Assembly (NCBI RefSeq): GCF_000182925.2
Contig: NC_026501.1
Coordinates: forward strand, 5,869,917 to 5,933,916
Origin: Neurospora crassa OR74A
Taxonomy: Eukaryota > Ascomycota > Sordariomycetes > Sordariales > Sordariaceae
DNA length: 64,000 bases
Reading direction: 5' to 3'
Below, one piece after another: positions 34,460-45,121 of the stretch. Numbering within the stretch: the first letter of the stretch is position 1; every line of letters begins with the position of its first letter. Position numbers and translations under genes: made by a program. The notes under the pieces were generated by a model that saw only the letters and a program-made list of their open reading frames with translations, ran no database searches and was not told the origin of the DNA.

Positions 34460-37400
34460 ATGGACCAGGTGCGGATGGCGAGACGTGCTGCCAGCCATGG
34501 CACTCTCGGCCGCCAGTATGCCGCGGATGCTGGCAGAAATCCTGGCATCCCTTCATCTCACGCCTTCTCGCGGCCTCTACGAAGTCCTAACGGACACGCG
34601 CGTATCTTTCCATCACCAGGACCGCTTGAGAGTATGTTGAGGACAACAACGGAGACTGGAGATATTGGCTTGTTCTCTATCAGGCCAGTCAGGTCAATAT
34701 CCGCCCTCAATATCCCATCTCCGCCTACCCCCCGCCGCCATGTACAGGCAAAGTCTGCTTCCATGCCTCGCTTGACAGTGCCAATGCGAGCCAGTACGCC
34801 CGTGAGCAACGTTGGTCCCACCAGACCTTCGACCAGCGACAGCTTTGGCACCCACAGCAGCCTTAGGGACGATCGAAGATGTCTTCCTTCGTACCGAGAT
34901 ACTGCTTCAGAGATCATCTCAATGTATGCCTCTGACAGTCAACGATCTACACATAGCCCATTCTCGCCTAAATATCGCGATGACCAGCGGTCGTTTTCCA
35001 TGACGAGCTGCAGTTCTCGAGCGCTACCCAACAAGTCGTCTACTGGGACCATGCACAGCCAAGCCAGCGGTCCGGCTCTACAAAGACCTCGCTCCCCCTT
35101 CCCCTACCCAACCAGACTTAAGCGCCCGGGAGTTCGACCTTCCTCTCCCGCCGTGACAGAGAGTGGCGTTGTGGACTATAGTAGAATGGTCGAGATCGAC
35201 CGTGCTTCTCAGGTATGCTACCTTCCCCCTATATCAAATGTACCTCTACTAATATCTTCAGCGAACCATCCATGGATCGTATATGCCCACATACCCTCAA
35301 TATGGCCGCAGACCAGGACCCGCGATGTCCCGACTCCATCATGGATCTGTTTCATCCCTCTCAAGCCACAATTCGAGGCCGGGTCCGAGATCCTATGCGA
35401 GAACGAACTCGAGTGGCTCCGCTGCTTGGAGTCCGGGCCTTCGCAGACAGCTTGAAATGGAATCATCAGATCATAGTACGAGGACTCCAAGTTTAACTTC
35501 CATCGTCGACATGTACCGCTCGTCGTCAGGAATTTCACCCGACTTGGAATATGGATCTCATCGACAGCCCAACAGAACATTCTACTACGATTACTCGGAG
35601 GACTTTGATACTTTCCCCGATGGCCATCCCGCATGGACTGGACCTTTGGCGCCTATCCCAACTCGAGTACCCGACATGCATAGAGCGAGGATACTAAGTG
35701 ATGGCAGTGCTGGTCCCTTTCTGGACATGAACCGCTATCCTCCCTCGGATGACGTCTGCGAGAGTCCTCAATACTACTCTAGCGCAACAAATACCATTAA
35801 GACCCACGAGTCAAACATCGCTCATGACGCCATTGAGGAACATGAAGGCGAAGAAGGATCATTCGGCTACCCTGATGACGAGCCACCTCGTGGTTCCATG
35901 ATAGGAAGGAAAGATGTCAACGGAGCCACCAATGTACCGTCACTGCAGGCTGCAACTATGCCCAGTACCGATAATAGAAAGAGCTGCCATCACAGTGACG
36001 CTAGTATCTCAGAAACATCGGACGATCTGGCAGCTGCGACAACGGAGAATCCAGATGAACAATCGAACTCTGATGCCAGGCGAATAACGGTGCATGATGA
36101 AAGCGACGGCCCCAAAGAAGGCGACGACGGAAACTCGAGGTCGAGCTTTGGCAACAATGCAATCCCTTTGCCTCAACTAGAAGATCCTTTGTCAGCGAGA
36201 ACCTCCCTATACAGGTCGAATTCGGAACCCCTTGACAAGCGTCAATCGTTTCGCTTGAACGCAGGAGAACGAGTTCCGTCAACATTCAGCGGTTATCTGC
36301 GACGGAGCAAGTTCTTCTCGATAGAGCCGGGCCTATCTGATCTTGCATCTCTTGTAGATTATCTTGACGTTGCTGCAAATTCGGCTTCTGAACATAATCA
36401 TCGGCCGAGATCGAATGTAACGATGGACTTCGTGAAGTCAACTGTAGAGGCTGGAGATCGGATATCGGCAGTTCAGTTAACACCAGACTCTACGGAGGAC
36501 CAGGACGGACAAGACCAAGCTCCTGGTTTTGAGGGGTGCCCGAGGACCAGAAATCCGAAACCCTTTGAACATAAAAGAACAGTTGCTCTACCCAGGATCA
36601 GGACTAGTGAGTTCTCGACACCTTCCTCCACAGACACTACTTGCGCCACCAGTCGGTCAGAGCCCGTTATACTGCAGCCTGTACCAGTCTCGCCGGCCAA
36701 AAGGCTCCGGCTACAAAACAGTGTCCCAAAGCTCATGAAAGCATTGCCAGATCTGCCGTCCAGTCCAGCTAGAAGTGAGCCTTGCTATTACAGCACGTCA
36801 TCTTGCACACGGGGAGTCCCAATACGTCCCTCACCATCTGCCCGCCCAGACATGACCTTCGACAGACCTCGAGGGGATACACAGACATCTAATTTCGACG
36901 TCAAGGCAACAATGACGAGCTTAGCCGATCCTAAAGATATGATAGTTCTTGACGAAGACAATCTCTCACGAGACTCAATCAGCAACAGCATGAAGTTGAA
37001 AGCTTCCAGAGCTGCCATGATTAGAGCACAAGAGAAGTTGAAGAAACTTCAGAAACCTATCTCCATAGAGACTGCAACACTGGAGCTGACGTCCCCACCA
37101 AAACTTTCGGCTTTCTCTTTCCAGAAGGGATGCGGCTCAACTATCTTGAATACCTTCAGTATTTCTGACAGACGCGGAGTAGGCTGTGGGACGTGTACAG
37201 AAGAGAAAGCCTTGATCCTCGCATCTGCAGCTTCAACTCCTGTAACAACGTCGTCAAAATTGCATGCGCAACAAGCAGCAAGGAATCATGTGGCAGATTC
37301 TCGGTCGGTCAAGACTGTTCGTCTATCATCACCTTGCGGATTACGGAGTTCATTTTCCGTCAGCGACCGTCACCCGCGTCTACCCAAGAAGACCCTATCT

Positions 37401-37688
37401 CGTATCCGCGAACGGCTTGTTCAACCCAGGTCACGATCGACGGAGCCACTCACGTCAAGGAACCGCAATGTAGAAGCTTGTGATCACATCTTCCCGGCTT
37501 CACCAATCACAACTAGTTACATCAGACAGAAAAATACTTCGACGAGTACCGCCCTGCCAGTAACTGAAGGAGAGTCAAATGACAGTACCAGGCCGCAATC
37601 CAGAGGGTTCAGAAAATGCATGTGTGAATGGATGAGGACGGCCAGGCAGGCTTTCTTGGTGGCCTGCACCGGTTCAACGAACCCTTGA
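34460..37688 (+). CDS. large Ser/Pro-rich protein, unknown function
   Basis: Two exons, 34460-35212 and 35262-37688, joined in phase 0 across a 49-nt intron with a perfect TACTAAT branch site, give 1059 residues. I do not recognise a family. Nearly the whole protein is predicted disordered: Ser, Pro, Thr and Arg are dominant, with many SP/TP and RxxS sites, as in kinase-regulated fungal scaffold proteins. More ordered segments are YDYSEDFDTFPDGHPAW, GYLRRSKFFSIEPGLSDLAS and a helical, basic stretch SNSMKLKASRAAMIRAQEKL (near 830). Near the C terminus is FRKCMCEWMRTARQAFLVAC, an amphipathic Cys-containing helix that could bind membrane (inference). The start is the first ATG after an in-frame TAA at 34421-34423. 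Homologues would be expected only in related fungi. Confidence 0.8.
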
Positions 37689-38614
37689 TGGGTGTGTTGG
37701 CTGTGGCGGGTTGGCAGAACACGCGCTTTATACCTGTCAAACCTTTCACGCCTATTTTGGGGGAGGGTATGCAACTGGCTTGACAACCGCATGGCATATT
37801 CCCTGGTTACATGTTCTACAATATCTTATCCGACCCATCTTCATGTTAGCAGCTGCGAAACAGAAGTTACTGTAGAGAGCGATTGTATGATTAGAATATG
37901 GTTAGATATATCCATGAATCCAAGTCAGTGGCCTTCAGGCAGATGGCCAGCCCTTCTTTGGATTGTGACTATTAAGATGATTCTTAATCCCCACAGTTAT
38001 CATCCGTATCCCGGTCTTTCATTGTTGCAGAACCAAGTTAGACACATCACAGCCGTGATGGGGATTCCCTATGCTTGAACAGTGTATTGGGCTGGGGTCA
38101 AGCCAGAGGTATGTAATTATTTCCGAGTTAAGTGTAACAGTTGAAAGGGATGCGAGATAATGGTTGCACTTTGGTAGGTGGGGAGACGTCAGCTCAATAT
38201 ACATCAACTCAATCGAGACTCTAAACTCTAAACTAAGTACTGAGCCGCATATGTGCATTGAACATCATACACAACACAGGGGGAACGGAATGTCGATTCG
38301 CATCGTACGCAAAGACTTTGTGTAACTCAGATTTAACACTCCTGCAACGTAGCGGCACGACAGTCGAACAGTATCCCTATTTGGTTCAAGATGATTTCCT
38401 TCCCGTCCAGGTTGTCAATGTCAAAATCAGTGTTTTTGTTATCCGACTGCACCGATCTAATCAAAGAGCTTGAAACTTGAATCATCTACACAAATATACA
38501 GTATATCAACCATCATGTCCCATCATCTCTCCTTCATTCCACATCTTCCAGCATCATACTGTCATCAGCCAGGCTCATGACAGTGTCTGTCTTCACCAAC
38601 AAGGACCAGCCAAC
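37689..38614. other. intergenic, upstream of the predicted secreted protein
   Basis: No supported gene. It holds the 3' UTR of the Ser/Pro-rich gene and the promoter/leader of the next gene. An in-frame ATG at 38477 would extend the next protein by 46 residues ahead of its signal peptide, and was not chosen. Confidence 0.45.
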
Positions 38615-39697
38615 ATGAAACTCCCACCCAATATCCCCACAGCTCTCGTCTTCACGTTCCTCTTCTCCCTCCAAGTCCCCCTTCGACTCGCTGCCCCTCT
38701 GTCGCACGACAAACTCTTCCCCAAACCCGTCATACCCCTGACCCTCCCACAAATCCACTACGAAAGGATCGACAACGGCCGCATGGCTACACGACATAGT
38801 AACCCTAACAGTAACAAGGAATTTTCCTCCCCCCTTCTCCTGTCCCTTCCTGTCCCTCTGCCAAGTCACCTACAGAAGAGCGGGAATGCGTTGTGGGATG
38901 CTACCGCCCCCTGGAAGCCGAGCCAGCCCAAAAGAGAGAGTGTCAGTGCAGGACCACCAAGACCACGAACCAGGAGCACCAGCAGACCAGGCCGTTACCC
39001 TCGACCGTTAAAACACCTCTTTGCCCACTCGTACCGCCACTCCTCCTCCAGCACCGGTCGGGGCGTCGTCGACTACTCCGACTTTGACTTTGATCCCAAC
39101 AACAACAACAACAACGTCCCGATCAAACGCACACTCAGTGAAACAGCCGATGATGACCTCAACCTCAACAGCTTTGACCTTTTCAGCAACACTGGGCTCG
39201 GCGGCGGCACTAGTGGTGTTAATCTCCTCAAAACCATCACCATCGAACCAACTCTCACCATCAACAGCACGAGCATACAGCGACTTGGCCCCCCTGCGCC
39301 AGGGCGGCCAGGGGCAGGGTCCTATCTTGCTGCCATGAACATGGGTGGTGCTGCTCCACGGCCACGTGAAGCTCCATCATGGGAAAGAAGAAGAAGAAGA
39401 AGATCTCGTGGATGGGAGGGGGAGAATGAAAGTGGGGGGAATGAGATTGGGAATGAGGCGCCGCCTACTGGGAGTTTTATGAACAGGCGGGTTAGTGGTA
39501 GGATTGAGAAACGTCTGGGGGTGGAAAAAAGGGAGATGATGGCTACGGCCACGGAACAAACGGGGATAATTGATGAGAATATAAAGAGGGTAGAGAAGGA
39601 AACAAAAGAACAGAGCAAGGCGGGAAGGGGGAGTAGAATCCACGGAAGGTATCATGAGGCGCTGACGAGTGTTGCTGCTGCTGCTGCTGCCGCTTAG
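38615..39697 (+). CDS. predicted secreted or membrane-targeted protein, unknown function
   Basis: A single exon of 360 residues. The chosen start, MKLPPNIPTALVFTFLFSLQ, gives a good signal peptide (short basic n-region, hydrophobic core, Ala-rich cleavage site near residue 28). The rest has no recognised domain. It is Pro/Arg/Asn-rich, with a run of Asn from AAC repeats near 39102-39116, an Arg run (ERRRRRRSRGW) near residue 259, and several dibasic pairs (KR, RR) that Kex2-type proteases could cut. It ends in a run of Ala residues. The mix of a signal peptide, dibasic sites and low complexity would fit a secreted precursor or cell-wall protein, but no GPI-anchor tail is seen. Codon use is less biased than in the housekeeping neighbours, so it may be lineage-specific. 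Confidence 0.6.
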   Translation: MKLPPNIPTALVFTFLFSLQVPLRLAAPLSHDKLFPKPVIPLTLPQIHYERIDNGRMATRHSNPNSNKEFSSPLLLSLPVPLPSHLQKSGNALWDATAPWKPSQPKRESVSAGPPRPRTRSTSRPGRYPRPLKHLFAHSYRHSSSSTGRGVVDYSDFDFDPNNNNNNVPIKRTLSETADDDLNLNSFDLFSNTGLGGGTSGVNLLKTITIEPTLTINSTSIQRLGPPAPGRPGAGSYLAAMNMGGAAPRPREAPSWERRRRRRSRGWEGENESGGNEIGNEAPPTGSFMNRRVSGRIEKRLGVEKREMMATATEQTGIIDENIKRVEKETKEQSKAGRGSRIHGRYHEALTSVAAAAAAA

Positions 39698-39981
39698 GCT
39701 TCGATTTGCAAAGAACTGTTTCTTATGTAGTTTTGGCCAGACAAGCTTAGGGGCTGGATTGGCTTGATGATTAAAGGCATTACATTATGTACATGACTTA
39801 GGTTCTGTTGATTTGGAAGAGAAGTTGATACACACCTCGCGAAATACAAAGTTATACCACATACGCTGGGACGAAAGATAATGCCCGTTTTCGCACTGAA
39901 AAATCTAGTAAGTGATGAACCTCGGTAGGGAGAGTTGTGATATAGTGGCCATCAAATTCACTTCAACCTGGAACTGGTCCT

Positions 39982-41590
39982 TCATCCTGTTCCTCCTCGC
40001 TTCCGCTCGCCACACACACCACAAACACCACAGTCCCCAGCATTGCGATACTGGCTCCCCTGACATGTCTGACTGGTACATGCCCAGGATCCAACCACGT
40101 TCTTTGGGTCAAGGACGTTGGCGCACATTGTGCAGGTAATGCAAGTGGGCTCGTTGGCGAATGAGCATATCGGACAGGTTCTCGAAGATGGAGGTTTTGG
40201 TTCGGCTTCGGGGGTAGACTTTGGGATTGATGAGGGGGATATGTTTTCCTTCTTTTGCGGTGGGCGACTTGGGTCGGGTTTTACCCCTGGAGGTTTCTCT
40301 GTTGTCGTGGAGGCATGGTGGTTCTTGTTCATAGTTTGAACGGTGGATCGGATCTGTGAGACCTTCCGTCTTGCATCTTCCCCTAAATTCTCTTTTCTGT
40401 TCTTTTGGGATATAACTGGAGCTTGGATAATATTCTTCGGTATCCCGGTATCCGTTGGCGATGGTTCGGCCTTGATAACAGGCTGCCGGGGTGTTGAATT
40501 CCTTGCGCCATCATTGAAACCCATCAACTCTCTCAACTCCCTCTGAGCATCCTGATCCTCGGGATTCTCATCCTCACAGACCTTGATCATTCCCCTACCC
40601 TTGCCATCCAGCAACTTCTTCCCGTTAATATCCACAGCAGCCACACCATCCTGATCATCTTCATCTTCATACTCCTCACTCTCCGTTCCACTGCCCGTCT
40701 CATCCTCATCAAACTCCTCCTGCTTCACCTTCTCCTCTTCCTCCTTCTCCTTCTTGAGCCCCTCAAACCTCGCCAATGCTGCCGCAGCCCTCAACTCCCT
40801 GCCCCTCGCACTGCCCGCCACCCTCGGCTTTGCCACCACTTTCTTCCCGCCCTCCAACTCCTTCTTGACCTTCTCATCCTCCCCCAATTTAACCCCATTT
40901 GCGCCAAACTTCTTCAGTATCCTCCGTTCCTTCTGCTCCTTGTAACTCAACTTCGGCTTAGAAGCCTTCGCCTTCCTCTTCCTCCCCCGACTCCTATACG
41001 TTCCACCACACAAGTGCTCCGGCAGCCCTTCACTGGGTTGCACGGTGTTCCTCTCCCACTCGCCCGTGGAAAGCAGCGCTCCCCTGCCCCACAATCCTTC
41101 GCCCGTGTAACCCCTACCCCAAAGCAGGCGCATCTCGTCGGCGTAGTTGTTGCGCACGGCCCAGAAGGCGCGCGAATGATTCATCTGCTTGCAGTGAGCG
41201 AGCTCGTGCATCATGACCATTTGCACGTAGTTGAAGGGCAGCCAGTGGCCCGAAAGGGACTTGAGGACGAGCTGAATAACTTCGCCGGCGTTGAAGTTGC
41301 GGCCGACGAACTCGCGGTTGGGTTCATACTCTTCTAGGGAGGTGATGGAGAGATGGTTGGCTTTCATTATGGGGACTGACGAGGGGGGAATGCGTTAGAG
41401 GGCCATTGGCAAGAGAAATCAGAAGCTTCGGAAAAGAGAAGGCAAGGGGAGACGCACGGCATTGCGCTGCTATCCTCTCTAGGAAGTCTTGCGCTATGGC
41501 TTCGTCCGGCCCTTTGAGGGGCTTGATGAATATTATTCGGTCATTGGGATGCGACTTTTTGGCGTTGATGCGCTGAATGCCGAGGGGCAT
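39982..41590 (-). CDS. WLM-domain metalloprotease-like protein with C-terminal zinc finger
   Basis: Exons are 41590-41458 and 41375-39982 (82-nt intron, donor GTGCGT), giving 508 residues. The N-terminal WLM domain includes MKANHLSITSLEEYEPN, GRNFNAGEVIQLVLKS, WLPFNYVQMVMMHELAH and an HExxH-x5-H zinc site: H101, E102, H105, H111. WLM proteins such as yeast Wss1 cut DNA-protein crosslinks and work with SUMO and Cdc48. The middle is a long charged Lys/Glu-rich region (about 210-330). Near the C terminus is a RanBP2-type finger, TCPICSFANEPTCITCTMCA, often a ubiquitin or RNA binder, followed by a second Cys-rich stretch, WACTSQTCQGSQYRNAGDCG, ending CGVCGERKRGGTG. Yeast Wss1 is about half this length, so the exact ortholog group (Wss1 or another WLM family) is left open. 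Confidence 0.85.
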
Positions 41591-42198
41591 GGTGGGAGTT
41601 GTCGCAGGGAGCTCAAGGGCTGGTTGATTGTGCAGTCGTCAAGGTTCTCAATAACTTGCGCGGGGAGAGATCAAGTTCGTGGTGGTAGAATGTATTGTCC
41701 TTCTGAAGACTCAGTCTCGGCAGTGACAGTTTAACAGCTTGACAGTCACGAAAGGTCACGTTTCAATCGACCATGCGCCCCTGATGCGGAAAATTGATTG
41801 CAGTTGAAGACCTTGTGAAGAGAGCTTCCCCTTCCGTCCGTCGTACGCCACCGCGTCTGGTTGAATGACGAGAAACAGCAGGGGTCGCGCTGAGGGGCAA
41901 ACGCCCAGTCACATGCTCGCTCAACAGCGACTTACAGCGCCCAAATGTTACCCTTTTCGTACACTGCCAGCCGGCTCCCTTTATCCTCACAATAAACACC
42001 GCAGTGACCAAAACTACATGACGATGGAGTACTAGTATGAGATCCATCGCCCAACGCCAATTTTGATTTTGTTTTGCTTTCCTTTTTGTCTAAACTGTTA
42101 CTACATGGTAGATAAACAGCAGTCGTGAAGGCATCGCATATCTCTCCACTGCAAACCCAACCCCCCTTTTCCATCTTCTTCTTCAACGTTAGGCAACT
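41591..42198. other. intergenic, promoter of the WLM gene and 3' side of the kelch gene
   Basis: Both neighbours are on the minus strand. No gene is supported in these 600 bases, and the largest minus-strand frames show no motif. Confidence 0.4.
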
Positions 42199-44515
42199 TT
42201 ACCTCCTACGCCCAGCACCACCGCTACCACCACCGCCACCAGCGCCCGCCTTGTCCGCAAGCGAAACAACCTCACCAATGCCCGCAGCTTCCTGCTCGTC
42301 CTCGAGCGCCGTGATCTCCTCTCTGCAATCCCACCACTTCTCCTCACTGAGCTCGAACGCCTTGGTCTTAATCTCTTTAACAGCAAGCGACTCGGGCTGG
42401 ATACCCTTCCAGCGGAGGTTCGTCATGAGAATCTCCTGCCACTCGGCCGAGGTACGCTGGAAGAAATCGCGGCGGGATTCGAAAGGCTGTGGTATTTGTG
42501 TTAGCGGTGATTCGCAAAAAAAGAAAGATAAAGAGGGAGAAAAAGAGAAGAAGGAAAAAAAAAAAAAAAAAAAAAAAAACCAAGGGACAAGAATGTGTAA
42601 CGTACTCTAGGATGTGGCAGGCCGTCATCAACCCTAGTCTCCTCGCTCTCCTCCTCCTCTTCAGGAGCCGCAGCGATAGGGGCATTCTCAGCGACGGGGG
42701 TCTCTTCGCCTGCCTTGGCCTTCTTCTTCTTCCTGTCGCTGGGAGTGTACTTGGCCTTCTTGTCATCGACCTCCATAGCATCCTCCTCATCGTCCGCCTC
42801 TTCATCCGAGTCCTCATCCTCGTCGTCTTCCTCATCGTCATCTTCGTCCTCGGATTCCTACACCGCTTTGTCAGTAAACCAGCCTCGGTGAAGTCAAGTG
42901 AAGATCGACTCACAATCCAATCATCGCCCTCCCTCTTGAAGATCTCCTTGCAGCCATCCATCTTGCCCAGATCGATCGCATACATATCATCCAGCGTGAA
43001 CTCGCGATCGCCCTTTTCAAACGTGCCGCCGTAAATATACAGCACATCATCCTGCACCGCCAGCTGCGCATTAAATCTCGGATGCGGCATCTCCATCGAC
43101 ACCGGCATATCCCTGACCTTCCTCTTCTCATCCTTCTCCTCCTCCTCTTCTTCGCCCCTCTGCTTCTTCAAGAGGGCATCGATTTCCATCTCATCCGCAC
43201 CATCCACGCCCTTCGCGCCCGCCTGCAGCGCCGCAAGCTGTCTAAGCAACTCCTCCTCGTTCTGCCTCGCTCTGTCCCTCCTTCCCACCCTCTCTCTCCC
43301 CTCACCATTTCCAGCACCATTCTTTTTCCCCGGCGCCCTAGCCTTCTTCAATGCCATAGGGAAGAATCGGTTGCGCTCAATGTTCCACGCAAATAGCTGG
43401 TTGAAAAACTCGCTCTCCATGCCCTCCTCGCTCTCCTCCACATCATGCACGCCACCAAACATGATACCGCGGCCCTTGTGGTACGCCATGGTGGCGCCCG
43501 CCCTCGTGGGGTTCGGCGTGTTGGCCGGCTTCTTGCGCTTTTCCCACCTGACCGTGGGGCCCGTGTTGGGCGGCGCATCAGCGGGCGGCTGCGTGATTCT
43601 CAAGAAAAAGCAATCCTGGTGGACCATGGGCTTCAAAATGTTCTTGGAGCCGCCAGCACCTCCTCCTCCTCCTTGCTTCGTCTGCTTACCAGCCGCCACC
43701 GTCGCCTTCACACGCGAGTACCCACCGTAGAGCACGGCGCCCTGGTCATGCGGCAGGAACGTGAAGCTCGACCGGGCGTCGGGCTTCAGCTGCGCCGCCG
43801 GCGGGGTGATGGAGTGCCAGACAAAGTTTTGCGTGTCGTACAGCCACAGGTCCTGGAGGTACTTTGTCTGGTTTGCCGTGTCCTGGAAGCCACCAAACAA
43901 AATAATGTAGTTCTTGTAGTAAGTCATTCTGTGACCCGACCGAGCCGGCGGCGTCTTTCCCTTGGTTTCGATGCGCGCCCACTCACGGGTGGACGGGTCG
44001 AGGCGCCAAAAGTCGTTGTAGTGGTAGAAGGTCCCCTGCTTGGGGGACGAGAACTCGCCGCCGAAGAGGTAGACGCCGGTGCTGTCGTTTCCACCGCGGG
44101 TCCAGGCGTGGCCGGACCGCGGGAGCGGAGCGTTGGGCGAAGTGACGCAGCGCCATTCGTCACGGTCAATGTAGTAGACCATCAGGTCGTTGAAGAAGGT
44201 AGCCAGGGCGCCGTTGAAGTACTCGCCGCCGAAGAGGAGGAGCTGGTTGCTGTTGGAGGGGCTGGCCATCAAAGTAGAGGCGGCGCGGGCGCGCGGAGGT
44301 TCGTCGACAACATTTTCCGTGACCTTGAGAAACTGCTCCTGCTGCTTCTTGTACTCCTCGAGGACTGCGTCGAGATCGACATCCTCGGCGTCGCTGCCCT
44401 CGATCTTTGCGGATTTCACCTTGGCCTTCTTTTCGGCCTTCTTCTCTTGCTTCTGCTTTTTTTCGGCCAGCTTGGCCTTTTTGGACTCACTTTTCCCCTT
44501 TTTATCCTTCGCCAT
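42199..44515 (-). CDS. kelch-repeat protein with C-terminal DUF4110 (Kel3/KLHDC4-like)
   Basis: Exons are 44515-42914, 42857-42606 and 42486-42199, all joined in phase 0, giving 713 residues. The start MAKDKKGKSESKKAKLAEKK leads into a Lys/Ala-rich basic helix. Residues about 85-440 hold kelch blades with LLLFGGEYFNG, PLPRSGHAWTRGG, VYLFGGEFSS, PPARSGHRMTYY, YIILFGGFQDTA, AVLYGGYSRV and IMFGGVHDV, and a later VLYIYGGTFEKGDREFTLDD. These should form a beta-propeller. A very acidic Asp/Glu stretch follows (about 540-565). The C-terminal exon, RRDFFQRTSAEWQEILMTNL and on to LSEEKWWDCREEI, is the DUF4110 that marks this family (yeast Kel3, animal KLHDC4). The biochemical role is not established. 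The second intron contains a 25-base homopolymer. Confidence 0.9.
42555..42579 (-). repeat. 25-base poly-T (poly-A on + strand) inside a kelch-gene intron
   Basis: An uninterrupted run of 25 A on the + strand lies in the second intron (42487-42605) of the kelch gene. On the coding strand it is a T run upstream of a pyrimidine-rich tract, the branch-like CGCTAACAC and the acceptor ACCACAG, so it lengthens the polypyrimidine region. The exact count may be affected by sequencing error. Confidence 0.9.
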
Positions 44516-45121
44516 CTTGACAAACTCCCCCGCTAAGGTGTTGAGCTGTTGCGGTGTTTGCGCTGTCGAAGAAACTGAGCTCTCAATTTTGGCCTCATGA
44601 GACTGTGGCGAAAAGTGGAGAAACGTTTTGTGAATGTAGGCGAGACGTCGGGATCCACTTGTATCAACTAACAATATCTGTGCTCATCAAGGTTGGAGAA
44701 GCCAACAATAGGTAGCTTCAATTATTGATAATTGTCTGCAACAACCTGGTCTGCTTACATAGACCAAATTCATTGTTTACTTACACCGCGATGGTTACTT
44801 GAACTCACTAGAACAAACCTTTGTCCTACTATTGAGTCGGCGATCAATCAGAGGATATGCAACGGTTAAATTCGGCTTGATGCCGCATCAGCGACCTCCA
44901 TTTGCAATATGTCGCTTCTATTGTATGCATTGTACAGTCATGGTATCTTTAACACCCTCCCAAACACATGGCCCTTGTTATGCTGTCTCATGACTCTTTG
45001 CCTATTCAAAGCTTATGCACATACCTCGTCGCTGATGGTGTTCCATTTTCCGAGGAACCTGGCCATCAAAAGTCAGACATACTTTTGGCCTTCATCAACC
45101 CTTTCAGTGGCTTTGTCGTCT
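44516..45121. other. intergenic, promoter of the kelch gene and 3' side of the aminopeptidase gene
   Basis: No supported gene. Both neighbours are on the minus strand. Confidence 0.4.

Noticed and set aside
38477-38614. 46-residue N-terminal extension of the secreted orphan
   Set aside because: It would bury the signal peptide inside the protein; the ATG at 38615 gives a normal secretory start.
43445-44536. 363-codon + strand frame opposite the kelch gene
   Set aside because: An antisense shadow rich in Val, Arg and Leu, without domains.
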